This document shows, piece by piece, positions 1 through 9,151 of a DNA stretch of 64,000 bases (position 1 is its first letter; the number at the start of each line of letters is the position of its first letter). The stretch comes from Dendrolimus kikuchii. Its lineage: Eukaryota > Arthropoda > Insecta > Lepidoptera > Lasiocampidae. The position numbers were made by a program, and so were the translations under genes. The notes under the pieces were generated by a model. That model saw only the letters and a program-made list of their open reading frames with translations, was not told the origin of the DNA and made no database searches. The stretch is taken from the NCBI GenBank assembly GCA_019925095.2, contig CM034391.1, forward strand, positions 25,037,051 to 25,101,050. The letters are read 5' to 3'.

Positions 1-30
1 ACGTTCATAGGTGACGGTAACCCCTTTTTA

Positions 31-78
31 CCAGATGGTCCGTCAGCCTGTCTGCTGTAATCCAGCAATTAAAAAAAG
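31..78 (+). repeat. A-type element tail fragment
   Basis: The segment carries the 3' tail typical of the A family (gtccgtcagcctgtctgctg followed by an A-rich end), in + orientation and diverged. It lies just upstream of the first cysteine-rich exon, so that exon's upstream intron also contains repeats. Its 5' part is degenerate or outside the window. Confidence 0.5.
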
Positions 79-101
79 CATATAACCATTGTATCTTACA
101 G

Positions 102-254
102 TCCGGATATTAGACAGCATCCACGACGAACAACCATGCCTTGAGGATGGAGGAATCTGCGTGATAGAAGCAGATTGTCCTACAGGAAATCTGGTTAAGA
201 GGAAAGGCCTGTGTCCTGAACAACAGAGCATGGGAGTGGAGTGCTGCTACGGGA
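102..254 (+). CDS. Cysteine-rich secreted-type protein, penultimate exon (partial gene)
   Basis: This is an internal exon of a gene that begins upstream of the window. It has an acceptor (cttacag) ending at 101 and a strong donor, A|GTAAGT, after 254. It is 153 bp and phase 1 on both sides, so it is a symmetric module exon. It encodes six cysteines in the order C-x6-C-x5-C-x11-C-x9-CC, with a GG pair just before the second cysteine. The last exon (3186-3316) encodes a second module of the same pattern. The spacing resembles small disulfide-stabilised folds (clip or beta-defensin-like). That resemblance is inference, and I do not recognise the family by name. No signal peptide is visible because the N-terminus lies outside. 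The function is unknown; a secreted binding, inhibitor or defence role is only a guess. Confidence 0.7.
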
Positions 255-319
255 GTAAGTTAGAACTATTTATTTATTTGGGAAACATACAATAACTATC
301 ATTCTCACAATATAAAAAT

Positions 320-590
320 ACATAAGGGACATTCATAAATTATGTACCTACACATAGTGTGACATTGTGTGACATTGTGTGACATTGTGTGACATTGTGT
401 GACAAGGGGTAGGAGAGGTCCTAAAAATTCGTGACGTCACATTTCAAAATCTAATATATTTAAGCTTTAAAACACAATATTTGAACTGAGGAGTCTCACA
501 AATCTGACCAGCTGTATGTAACAAGGACGCGGGAGGGGTCGAAAAATAATGAAATTCGTGTGACGTATTTTGTGAATGGCCCCCAAATAA
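320..590 (-). repeat. N-type repeat with 10-bp tandem block
   Basis: From 357 to 404 the 10-mer gtgtgacatt is repeated almost five times without change. The surrounding sequence (a tgtcac/gtgaca run, gtgacgtcac, then atatttaagctttaaaacac) matches the repeats at 36515-36780 and 63402-63740 in opposite orientation. This marks a dispersed family, here interrupted by local expansion of the decamer. Confidence 0.55.
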
Positions 591-634
591 TACAATTCAG
601 CAGTCTCCACTAAATAATATTCATAATATTATAT

Positions 635-985
635 TGTTACGAACTATAGAAAACTATACAAACACGTATAACACAGGTACAAATATAACTGGACATAATC
701 AGTGCAAACTGCACGATTCAATAATACGCGCAAAGTCCGTCACTATGTAGCTTGTCGAATGTACACACGTCTTGCTAGTATTGTAATCGTCGCTTTACTG
801 CTCCACCCCTCCGTTCGGGCATTCCTTTTATCCTCTACAAATACAATATGTCTCGACGCAAAACAATAGTTTTCAAGAATTAGTTCGACACATCTGTCTA
901 ATGACTGCCATAAAAGATTATAATACACAATAGACTGTTTATTATGTATGTTATGAAACTTCATAAGAAGGCTTCATACCAAATG
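635..985 (-). mobile_element. W-family LTR fragment (W1)
   Basis: Starts tgttacga and shares the actatacaaacacgtataac and cgcgcaaagtccgtcacta blocks with W2-W8, read as the reverse complement of the W LTR. It lacks the roughly 45-bp block next to the end that the others carry. The far boundary is unclear. Confidence 0.55.
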
Positions 986-1294
986 GGCATACAAACAAAA
1001 GTGCAGTTTCACACAAGGGACAAAATTGACAAAAAAAGAAAATTAGTTGATAGTATAAGGCTGAAATTATTGGTGGCAGTTGCACCTCGGGTTTGTAAAT
1101 GAAAATTCGACGTAATAATGGACTGTATGATTATTATTAAGTTATAAATGTACATTTAAAGAGTAGAACAAAGTATGCAAGAGAGTTGAGTACAATATAT
1201 GAATAGCTGAGTGGCTGAATTCATAGTTGTTCTTGATGTAGTAGTATATCCTTCAGGCTTTTTCAGCCTCCTATATCCCGCATTCCGTCCGACG

Positions 1295-1727
1295 CCTAAT
1301 TGCTAATCGCGCCAGCTATGGGCCACAGGACCCGATCCAGCACCACCTACCAGTTCCAATTGTGGATTTAAGCCATCCGGGTACCCACTCAAACACACAA
1401 AAACAAAATCACCAAAATCGGTCCAGGTGATTAGGAGAATTCTAGAACCCGATCTGAGCGCCACCACCGGTTCTAATTGCGAATCTAAACCATCCGGGAA
1501 CCCACTCAAACGTACAAAAACAAAATCACCAAAATCGCTCCAGGTGATTAGGAGGATTCTAGAACCCGATATCAGCACCACCTACCGGTTCCAACGGGAT
1601 AAAAAGTATTCTATATCCGTCTCCTGGTTCTAAGCTACCTCCTCATCAATTTTGAGCCAAATCGGTACAGCCGTTTTCGAGTTATAAATAGTGTAACTTA
1701 CATGACTTTCTTTTATATATATAGATG
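1295..1727 (-). mobile_element. Helitron-type element X1
   Basis: On the minus strand it starts at tctatatatataaaagaaag (5' TC end). It contains the gttataactcgaaaacggct motif and two tandem copies of a block of about 105 bp (acccgat...ccaggtgattagga). Those blocks recur in X4, X7, X9, X10 and X12. The 3' CTAG end is eroded here, and no Rep/helicase coding sequence is present, so it is non-autonomous. Confidence 0.6.
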
Positions 1728-1880
1728 AGAAAATTGGGATGAATGTTTGTTGCTTAATCACACTAGAACGGCTAAACGAATCTAGATGAAATTTCGCACA
1801 GAGATAGATTATAGTCTAGAATAGTACATAGGATACTTTATATCCCGTAACATGGACGCTAGCGAAGCCACGGGTGAAAC
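1728..1880 (-). repeat. Y repeat next to Helitron 5' end (Y1)
   Basis: A block of about 150 bp (gagaaaattgggatg... to gctagcgaagccac) directly follows the Helitron 5' end. The same block follows the partial Helitron at 3763-3917. The fixed junction suggests that X and Y transposed or were duplicated as one unit. Confidence 0.5.
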
Positions 1881-2047
1881 TTTTTTTTAATTTAATTTAT
1901 ATATGCTTATATTATGCAATATGCTTACATTTACAAAAACCTCATATGAGGTTATGCGCAATTGCATAGAACGTTATTGCTGTTATATTTCACAGGCGTT
2001 CCCGTGCCAACCTCACTTTACATCATTAAAACGAGTTAATAGTACAT

Positions 2048-2164
2048 TATGGTACTAGTGTGTAACATTGGTGATTACCGCCGAGGCGCCATTGAGACTC
2101 GAGCCGCAGGCGAGGGTCTTAAGAGAGCCGAGGACGGTAATCATCAATACACACGTGTATCATA
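2048..2164. repeat. Hairpin repeat with about 33-bp imperfect arms
   Basis: The left arm around 2048-2080 ends gtgattaccg. It is complementary to the right arm 2135-2164, which begins cggtaatcat, with few mismatches. The GC-rich loop contains gaggcgccattgagactcg. Nothing in it looks coding. Confidence 0.5.
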
Positions 2165-2168
2165 CGAC

Positions 2169-2540
2169 GTTTTTCAACACACTTGTGAATAAAATAACAA
2201 CAAAAACTCATTTTATTTAGTAGATAAAAAAAAGTTATATATGAGTGAAAGTATTATTTATTAAACACGTACGAGTTAAAATTATCTATTTAAATAAGAA
2301 GTTGCATGAAATGAGCAAGCAATAGGAACATTAATTTATTTGTTCTATAGAACACGATCTTTTTTTTTTAATAAAAACTTTTTTAAGAACAAAGCAACTC
2401 AACCAATAAAATAAAAAAAAAAAATCTATAACTCACTAGTGAGTTATAATGTTTTTTACTCACAGTTTGATAATGGGTGTCATTCTGTGCCTAATTGCGG
2501 TGACCATAGAGCCACTTTATGAGCAAGTGTGTTGAAAAAA
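2169..2540. mobile_element. MITE-like element with TTTTTCAACACACTTG ends
   Basis: The left end reads tttttcaacacacttgtg and the right end is its reverse complement with one change. The interior is very AT-rich and holds a perfect 20-bp palindrome at 2428-2447 (ataactcactagtgagttat). There is no coding capacity, and no clear TSD could be defined. Confidence 0.45.
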
Positions 2541-2675
2541 ATATTATTAATCATATATAGCCTATTTCACTCAGGAATAATGTATGAATTTTTAAAATCG
2601 GTTCAATAATTGAACTTCTTGCAAACAAAGTCACAAAATCTTTATAATATTGGTATTGATATAGATGGAATCTTA

Positions 2676-2990
2676 CTTTTTTTTTTACTGCAGGAGCTCA
2701 GCAGACAGGCAGACGGCCCACTTGATGGAAAGCGGTTACCATCGCCTATGGACATTTGCAACAGCAAAGGCGCTACAAATGCGCTGCTGCTCTCTTAAGG
2801 GAGACTGAAACCTGGTCACTAATGCCGGAACACAACTCAAAATTGTTATGGCGACATACTTTAGATCAAATGTGGTTTTCTTTCTTTCGGGCAAATGCCC
2901 TACCACCTGGCTGTGGGTTGTTTGGTCGCCTCTTACGACAGGCCGCCTGGCCGCAGGAAATTGTATTCTTTCTCCGTTCCTGCACGGATA
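2676..2990 (-). mobile_element. A-family SINE-like element (A1)
   Basis: Full-length copy read on the minus strand, from TATCCGTGCAGGAACGGAG to CTCCTGCAGTAAAA. The + strand therefore shows a T-run, gcaggag, and finally cctgcacggata. It has no tRNA-like A/B boxes. The fixed 5' end across many copies argues for a SINE-like unit borrowing a LINE-type 3' tail rather than random LINE truncation. It lies inside the intron, 195 bp before the last exon. Confidence 0.75.
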
Positions 2991-3185
2991 AAACCCCTAC
3001 TGCTGGATGCTCACACCTACGGGCTAGGGTGCCTGTTTACTTGGTTAGTGGGGGTGGATGAGGAAAGTGGAAAACCGGGATATTTATCGCAGCCTTCGGT
3101 AGCCCTATGTTTAGTAATGGGCAACGGCTCGCTGATAACATTATTGATTTGGGGGCCTCTTTATCAACAATATATTACTTTCCAG

Positions 3186-3316
3186 TTTCAGTGAAGGAGA
3201 CGAGATGTGAGAAGCGGGGTGGACATTGCGTACCATCTTCACAATGCAACCCATCACTAGTTACCGAGAGAGCAACTAATTGTAAAGAGAATGAAAAATG
3301 TTGTATTTTAGTTTAG
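3186..3316 (+). CDS. Cysteine-rich secreted-type protein, terminal exon
   Basis: Follows an acceptor ttactttccag and runs to a TAG stop at 3314-3316. Joined in phase with exon 102-254, it supplies the second module: C-x6-C-x5-C-x11-C-x5-CC, again with GG before the second cysteine, ending three residues after the CC pair. Conserved cysteine spacing in two exons kept in frame across 2.9 kb of repeats is strong evidence for a real gene. There is no canonical AATAAA between the stop and the W2 LTR at 3441; the first clear one is near 4102. Confidence 0.72.
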
Positions 3317-3440
3317 TAAGCTTCTTCCAAAGATTCTTCATCTTATGGCCATATTAGACTATCATAGAAATATGATCATAGAAGTTTGAGTCATTTTTAT
3401 AATAATATGAATAATCTATGACAGTATAATAACTACATAT

Positions 3441-3695
3441 TGTTACGAGTGTGGGACTCGAATTAAAATGCCGTTGGAATTATTATAGAGTTTATTAGAA
3501 TTTGTTAGAACTATACAAACGCGTATACTACAGGTACAAATATAACTGAACACAACCAGTCCAAACGTAATGCACAATTCAATAACACGCGCAAAGTCCG
3601 TCACTAATTAGATTACCGAATGTACACAGGTCTTACTTCGCTTGTGGTTATCGCTAGACTACCGATCTATCCATTAAGCCATTGCTTTATACTAC
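3441..3695 (-). mobile_element. W-family LTR fragment (W2)
   Basis: Begins TGTTACGAG and carries the actcgaattaaaatgccgtt end block and the gcgcaaagtccgtcactaa block, then breaks off at a Helitron fragment. It lies 125 bp downstream of the stop codon of the cysteine-rich gene, in antisense orientation, so it may fall in or near that gene's 3' UTR. Confidence 0.65.
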
Positions 3696-3917
3696 ACCGG
3701 TACAGCCGTTCTTGAGCTATAAATAATGTAACTAACATGACTTTCTTTTATATATTTAGATGAGAAAATTGGGATGGATGTTTGTTGCTTAATCACACTA
3801 GAACGGCTAAACAAATCTAGATGAAATTTCGCACAGAGATAGATTATGATCTAGCATAGCACATAGGATACTTTATATCCCGTAACATTGACGCTAGCGA
3901 AGCCACAGGCGAACTAT
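3696..3917 (-). mobile_element. Helitron 5' fragment X2 plus Y2
   Basis: 3696-3762 matches the 5' end of X (gtacagccgttcttgagc ... actttcttttatata). 3763-3917 is a near-identical copy of Y1. The X/Y junction is the same as at 1727/1728. Confidence 0.55.
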
Positions 3918-4132
3918 GTTTTTATTTAATTTCTTATCAAATATACTTACATTCATATACATTAGCAACATTTGAACTGTGGCATAGAAACCTCAAGGGT
4001 TTAGTCGTACCGCAAGGAGTTGTGTACACAATATTGTAATATCAAAAATAGGAGCAGAGGCGAGTAATGGTTATCATCATTCTAGTGCTTAGTTCTGATT
4101 TGATAATAAAGCGGGGTTATCATCATTCTAGT
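3918..4132. other. No recognised feature
   Basis: AT-rich sequence. The phrase ggttatcatcattctagt occurs twice at the end (4067-4086 and about 4115-4132), a short direct repeat next to the B MITE. Nothing coding is seen. Confidence 0.4.
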
Positions 4133-4594
4133 ATATTGTAGTGGGTGCACTTACCACGTTTAGTTGTAGTTTTATATTTGTTTAAAATATACCACGATCC
4201 TGGTTACCACACGCTCGGTTTTCCAACTCAATTATTTGTTTATACATTTATGGAATTTCATATTTATGATTTAAACATGAATGGAAAACATAGCGTAGAT
4301 CAAAAGAATGTTGTTGCTATATTGTTCATAAGGTAGCACTTGTCAAACGTCAAAAGTCAAATGCCAAAGATTGACCTTGAACTTGACCTACTTTTGTTTA
4401 TGAATATGAATTACATTAAAATACAAGTTTTATTTATAATACGAAAGTTTCTGATAGAAATGAAAATGAAATTCCATAAATGTATAAACAAATAATTGAG
4501 TTGGAAAACCGAGCGTGTGGTAACCAGGATCGTGGTATATTTTAAACAAATATAAAACTACAACTAAACGTGGTAAGTGCATCCACTACAATAT
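4133..4594. mobile_element. B MITE with 129-bp terminal inverted repeats
   Basis: 4133-4261 and 4466-4594 are near-perfect inverted repeats (I see one mismatch, in gtgggtgc versus gtggatgc). The roughly 204-bp centre includes agcacttgtcaaacgtcaaa. A second, one-armed copy at 50550-51200 shares both arm and centre sequence, which confirms a dispersed family. There is no transposase. Confidence 0.7.
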
Positions 4595-4604
4595 GGTTCT
4601 CATT

Positions 4605-4826
4605 TTAGTCCCAGGTCTGCATATGTGAGCTTGATGCCGCTTTGGAAAGATTATATTTGATGGATTTGTGGTTATTTTTGTACTTGGATTGCAGGTCCTC
4701 TGTGAGATCATTTATAATGTTTGGTATCATATATTCCTCGCGCCTTGTTCCCATTATTATATTTAAGCATAATATATTTACATGACTCAGATCTCGGTCG
4801 CATGTAATTAGGTCTAGTCTTCTTAA
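4605..4826 (-). other. Short unrecognised open frame
   Basis: On the minus strand a frame stays open for about 73 codons, from just after a TAG (about 4827) to TAA at 4605-4607. It contains CDRDLSHVNILCLNI and MGTRREEYMIPNIINDL. The composition looks protein-like, possibly a retroelement C-terminus, but I cannot assign a family. It abuts the right end of the B MITE. Confidence 0.25.
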
Positions 4827-5017
4827 CTAATAGTTCTGGTTTGTTACATTCAGTTAGTTTTGAAAATTTAACCTTGTCAAATATACATATAACTTTAGAA
4901 TATTTTAATAATGCTTTATAATTATCTTTGTTTAGGATTCTAGAGCTAGTTTATAGATAAGCACTCGCATGTACTATGCGTACAGAATAACATATGGTGC
5001 CATGCAGCTCTATACTA

Positions 5018-5154
5018 CATACATACATAACTTCACGCCAGTTCCCTTGCGGGGTAGGCACGAACAGCACAACAGAGCGCCATTAAGGCTTATTCTTACA
5101 CACCTCACTTGCTTCTTTGACATTCATAACTCTTGTCATGCACGCTCGTCTGTT
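5018..5154 (-). mobile_element. R-family LINE, 5'-truncated copy R1
   Basis: Shows the (TATG)n tail (catacata on +), then the reverse complement of the R ORF end, stopping at GAACAGACGAG. It is flanked by a 13-bp target-site duplication, cagctctatacta, at 5005-5017 and 5155-5167, which fixes both boundaries. Confidence 0.85.
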
Positions 5155-5167
5155 CAGCTCTATACTA

Positions 5168-5354
5168 TTTAGGAGAATTTCACAGTTACGTTCTTTCCTG
5201 TGCGACGGTGTATCTAATAGTTATCTGTTATTATTTAGAACAAATATAATGTAAATTAATTCATTTATATCGCAGTAATCAACGAATTTATTCACTTGTA
5301 TACATATTTGTAACCAATCCTTAGTTGGTAGTAATAAAACGTCTTTGTAAGTAC
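5168..5354. other. Spacer, nothing recognised
   Basis: AT-rich. It contains no motif or coding frame that I can support. Confidence 0.4.
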
Positions 5355-5494
5355 TGTAACGAGTGACCTCCTTAGTCGTTATGATATATATATTAAGAAA
5401 CATAATTTATTTAAATAAAATCGTAGAACGCCTCTTAAAACAAGAGAAGACTGAATTGTATCAGGCCGTGAGCAGAACATATCTATGTAAAAAT
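5355..5494 (+). mobile_element. G-family solo LTR, left part (G1)
   Basis: Starts TGTAACGAGTGACCTCC and matches the complete solo LTR G2 (13975-14209) up to ctatgtaaaa, where the P1 element interrupts it. The match resumes at 6060 (gtctcttcattgct) and then decays. Confidence 0.6.
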
Positions 5495-6052
5495 AAAAAA
5501 ACCGACTTCACAATCTAAAAAAACTAAAAAGTATAAAATAACTTATTTATAAAGCTATTATTATTAATGTATGTTATCTAAAACATCTTACAAGTCGGTG
5601 CTTAGTAATTTTCAAAATATAGTAATTTTTATATTTTACTTTGCACCGACTTCAAGATGTTTTAGATAATATAAAATATATTAATAATAATAGCTTTAGA
5701 AATATATTTTTTTTAACTTTTTAGTTTTTGAAGTCGGTTTTTTAAACGAAGTTTTTTTATTTTTTTGTTACTTTTTAGTGTCTAGCTATGTATGGGTAGA
5801 TCTACGAAAGGGGCCGCGCTCCTTAAAAAAATATAGGTCCCGAGAAACGGGAACAAAAAAATGTTCGTAAAATGAAAACTGCTAGGCCAAACAATGTTAA
5901 ATTTTTAGGGAACCAAATGCCAACTATTCCGCATCAAACTAAATAAGAATCACGTAAATCGAATCATACATCTCGGAGTAATCGGTGTACATACATAAAA
6001 AAAAAATAAGATTCCGACGAATTGAGAACCTCCTCCTTTTTTTGAAGTCGGT
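5495..6052. mobile_element. P palindromic element P1
   Basis: Ends are accgacttca... and ...tgaagtcggt. Internally it has two arms of about 100 bp (5520-5620 versus 5640-5745) forming a large hairpin. A 7-bp TSD, taaaaat, lies at 5488-5494 and 6053-6059. The uninterrupted G2 LTR shows the pre-insertion site (taaaagt), giving independent proof of the boundaries. It is non-coding; the family is very common in Lepidoptera, but its class is unclear to me. Confidence 0.75.
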
Positions 6053-6073
6053 TAAAAATGGTCTCTTCATTGC

Positions 6074-6226
6074 TAATATAAGCTCATATTATGCTTTGAC
6101 CAGTCTTTTTCTCTCAAACAATTTTTGAGTACCCGGCGCCTCCACCATGTAACGGCTAGCGGTTTCTGAGCTCACCGAGATCTTCAAAAAAGACTGGTTC
6201 AGAGCATATGAAGCTTATTGAAGTGA
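6074..6226. repeat. Hairpin repeat with about 35-bp arms
   Basis: The arm aagctcatattatgct...ccagtcttttt pairs with aaaaaagactggttc...catatgaagctt. It lies just past the resumed G1 LTR and may be an insertion into it. Confidence 0.45.
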
Positions 6227-6432
6227 AAATTCTATTTAGACGGAGGTATTAGGATTTTTTCTGTCACGTAAAACGTTAAGGCTGCGTGGAGGGGCGGCAT
6301 AATTTTAGAGTAGACGTGGTGAGAGGCGGCATAAATTTAGAGTAGACTATGGATGTTTTTTGTTCCGGATCGAATTCAGTTTTTTTGTTTGGTAAGTTTT
6401 GGTAAGGGAGTGTTGAAATAAATTTTTATTAT

Positions 6433-6681
6433 ATAATAATAATAATAATAATCGGCAGACAAACACACATATTGTATATCCCCAAATTAAGCAAGTTACG
6501 CTTGTGTTGTGGGTAATATACAACGGACTACTCTGGGGCCGATCCCAGACACCCAGACCATTGTAAATAACGGAGAAAATACGTTTCGAAAATTTACTAT
6601 ACCAGGAATCGAACCCGGAGCCTCTGCGTTGTAGTGAGGTAGGCCGGCAAAGGCTTAGCCCGCTCAACCACAGAGGCCGTC
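6433..6681 (-). mobile_element. V-family tRNA-derived SINE (V1)
   Basis: On the minus strand it starts GACGGCCTCTGTGGTTGAGCG (tRNA A-box-like tggttgagcgg). It then has an RNA polymerase III B box, GGTTCGATTCC, about 55 bp on, a conserved body, and a (TTA)n tail. The tRNA-like head is the internal promoter of such SINEs; it is not a functional tRNA gene. Confidence 0.8.
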
Positions 6682-6845
6682 AAATTCAATTCAAATTCAA
6701 ATTCAAAATCAATTTATTGTCAGGCTTATTGTTGTTTTTCATTTATACCATTGCATACCTAATTCTTATAAAGACAACTAGTGGTTAAACTTAACAATAT
6801 CCCACAAATTCATTAAATATAACAGAAAATAATTTATTTTAAATA
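6682..6845 (-). mobile_element. LINE 3'-tail fragment
   Basis: Begins with an (aaattc)n microsatellite followed by aatcaatttattgtcagg, the antisense of a LINE poly(A)/microsatellite tail like those of the D/Z family. It has no coding sequence and is absent from M2. Confidence 0.4.
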
Positions 6846-7130
6846 TAACAATACTATAAAATATGTTTAAATAAAAAAATGTATTCATTAAAATGTACCT
6901 AACCTAACCAAATCATAATTTGCAGTAAACCTGCGAAAGATCGAAATGTGTGCTGGGACACATAGTAGAAGTGAAACTTCAACGGACAAGTGGCAAAACG
7001 AATCGCAACAAAATCTTAACTTGAAGTTTTACGGGCAGATTGTTAATGTACTATCCAATTTGAAAACCTGCCCGTAAAACTTCATGTTAAAATTTTGTTG
7101 CAATTCGTTTTGCCGCTTGTCTGTTACCAT

Positions 7131-7419
7131 TTGTTTTTCCATTGAATTACGCGGCAGACAGCTAGGCGGACTACCATTCAGGATGGTGAATGGGTCTATT
7201 TAGTAATATAATTGTACGTAGCCCTAATTTTTTTTTTTACTGTTGCCAGTAGCAAAATATTGGCAATCTAACAAAATACAGCATCGTGGCCTAAACAAAC
7301 AAAAGTAATCATTGTTACGTTTGAAACACTCTAATTAGCGCTTTATTATCCGAATTTTGGAATCCAGGGACTCGGTTACCCCAGTAATGGCAGCTTAATT
7401 AAAATTTGGTTTTAATAAT
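7131..7419. other. Spacer before the tandem array
   Basis: No coding frame or recognised element. The last ~40 bp are AT-rich. Confidence 0.35.
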
Positions 7420-8605
7420 AACAAGGGCGTTCTTTGAGCGTCCTTGCAAGAACACGGATTTATAGAAGTGAAACATGGCCATAGCTATGTTTTTGACCTT
7501 AAATGGTAAGAAATTTTAAAAAAAGTGTCAGTCGTAGGACTGCACATCTGAAATAAAAACTTTGTATCTCAGGGTGATGGTCACGCGAGCTTGGTGCTTA
7601 TTCCCTATACCAAGTGCCCAATGTATCTAAAGAAGTTTGACTTCAAAAAGTAAAACCATATTGATGGTTTGTTATTTAACAAAGGCGTTCTTTGAGTGTC
7701 CTTGCAAGAATGTGGATTTAGAGAAATGAAACATGGCCATAGCTATGTTTTTTAACTTAAATGATAAGAAATTTAAAAAAAAGTGTCATTCGTAGGACTG
7801 CACATCTGAAATAAAAACTTTGTATCTCAGGGTGATGGTCACGCGAGCTCGGTGCTTATTCCCCATACCAAGTGCCCAATGTATCTAAAGAAGTTTGACT
7901 TCAAAAAGTAAAACCATATTGATGGTTTGTTATTTAACAAAGGTGTTCTTTGAGTGTCCTTGCAAGAACGTGGATTTAGAGAAATGAAACATGGCCATAG
8001 CTATGTTTTTGAACTTAAATGATAAGAAATTTAAAAAAAGTGTCATTTGTAGGACTGCACATCTGAAATAAAAACTTTGTGTCTCAGGGTGATGGTCCCG
8101 CGAGCTCGGTGCTTATTCCCCATACCAAGTGCCCAATGTATCTAAAGAAGTTTACATTTCAAAAACTGAAACCATATATAACAAAGGCGTTCTTTGAGCG
8201 TCCTTGCAAGAACACAGATTTAGAGAAATGAAACATGGCCATAGCTATGTTTTTGATCTTAAATGGTATGAAATGCAAAAAAAAGTGTTGGTGGTAGGAC
8301 TGCATATCCGAAGTGAAAACTGTATCTCACGGTGATGGGCGCGCGAGCTCGGTGCTTTTGTCCCCAACCCAAAAGAGCTATATATACATTAGTATATACA
8401 TATCATAGTTTAACGGTCACGAGAGTTAAGTGCTTTTCCCCCATACCAAAGTGCCCAATGTGTCTAAAGAAGTTTACACTTAAAAAACTAGAACCGTTAA
8501 TAACAAAGGCGTTCTTTGAGCGTGCTGCAAGAACACGGATTGAAAGAAATAAAATATGGCATATGCAACTATGTTTTTGAATGGAAGCTGTGTGAAATCC
8601 AAAAA
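7420..8605. repeat. O tandem array, 258-bp monomer
   Basis: Successive units start at 7420, 7678, 7936, 8180 and 8502 (aacaa(a/g)ggcgttctttgag), giving spacings of 258, 258, 244 and 322 bp. The first three units are very similar and the last two more diverged. Each contains the small hairpin acatggccatagctatgt and the block tctcagggtgatggtc. There is no coding potential. It lies between the M1 and P3 elements. Confidence 0.8.
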
Positions 8606-8621
8606 AAAGGAAATTATATTA

Positions 8622-8830
8622 AACCGACTTCAAGCGTAACTCAAAAGCGAAAATTAATATTTTTTACAACATCGTGAAGTTGGTGACAAGTAAAATATAA
8701 ACATTACTATATTTTGTAGTTGTTTTTTTTTTTGTTTTACTTAGCACCACTTTAAGATGTTGTAGAAAAGATTATATTTTTGCTTTTAGTTACTCTTGAA
8801 GTCGATTTATTTTTTTAAAATATTATAATA
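8622..8830. mobile_element. P element, diverged half-size copy (P3)
   Basis: Opens aaaccgacttcaagcg and closes ttgaagtcgattt, with internal gttggtgacaagtaaaat and ttttacttagcaccac arms pairing as in P1 and P2. It is shorter and decayed. Confidence 0.55.
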
Positions 8831-8919
8831 ATATTCTTTCGAAATCGGCTTTGTTTTATTTTCTACTTTTAGTTACCCAAATACTTGAAATTAAATGAAA
8901 TAATAAAAACAAATAAATA

Positions 8920-9121
8920 CCCAAGCTATGTAATCTATGCTTGTGTTATGGGTATATGAGTATATAAGGGATCACTCTGGAGCCGATCTCAGACACCCAG
9001 ACCATAGTAAATAACGGAAAGTTCGTTTATGAAATTTCCATGCCAGGAATCGAACTCGGAGCTTCGGCGTTGCAGTGAGGTCGGCTACTAAGGCTTAGCC
9101 CACTCAACCAAAGAGGCCGTC
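8920..9121 (-). mobile_element. V-family SINE (V2)
   Basis: Same head (gacggcctctttggttgag on minus) and B box as V1, with more substitutions and a shortened 3' end. Confidence 0.7.
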
Positions 9122-9151
9122 TATATTAATAGGTTTAGAAAATAAAAATAC

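Larger units (their letters stand above)
255..3185 (+). other. Intron of the cysteine-rich gene, TE-filled
   Basis: GTAAGT donor at 255 and CAG acceptor at 3183-3185, joining phase 1 to phase 1. The 2931-bp intron holds a 10-mer tandem repeat, an LTR fragment (W1), a Helitron (X1) and its neighbour Y1, a hairpin repeat, a MITE and an A copy. A second acceptor 6 bp downstream (tttcag, ending 3191) is also in frame, so two-residue alternative splicing of the NAGNNNAG type is possible. Confidence 0.65.
6241..7130. mobile_element. M palindromic element M1, interrupted
   Basis: Parts 6241-6378 and 6846-7130 match M2 (45645-46375) in the reverse orientation. The core around 6946-7130 is an inverted repeat of cgaaatgtgtgctgggacac...gacaagtgg and its complement. 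The 6378-6845 stretch, absent from M2, contains SINE V1 and a LINE tail. Confidence 0.55.

Noticed and set aside
6600..6681. tRNA gene call in V elements
   Set aside because: Five near-identical copies with SINE bodies; a tRNA-derived SINE explains them.
7420..8605. CRISPR-like array
   Set aside because: Units are 258 bp of nearly identical sequence without alternating repeats and unique spacers, in a eukaryotic setting.
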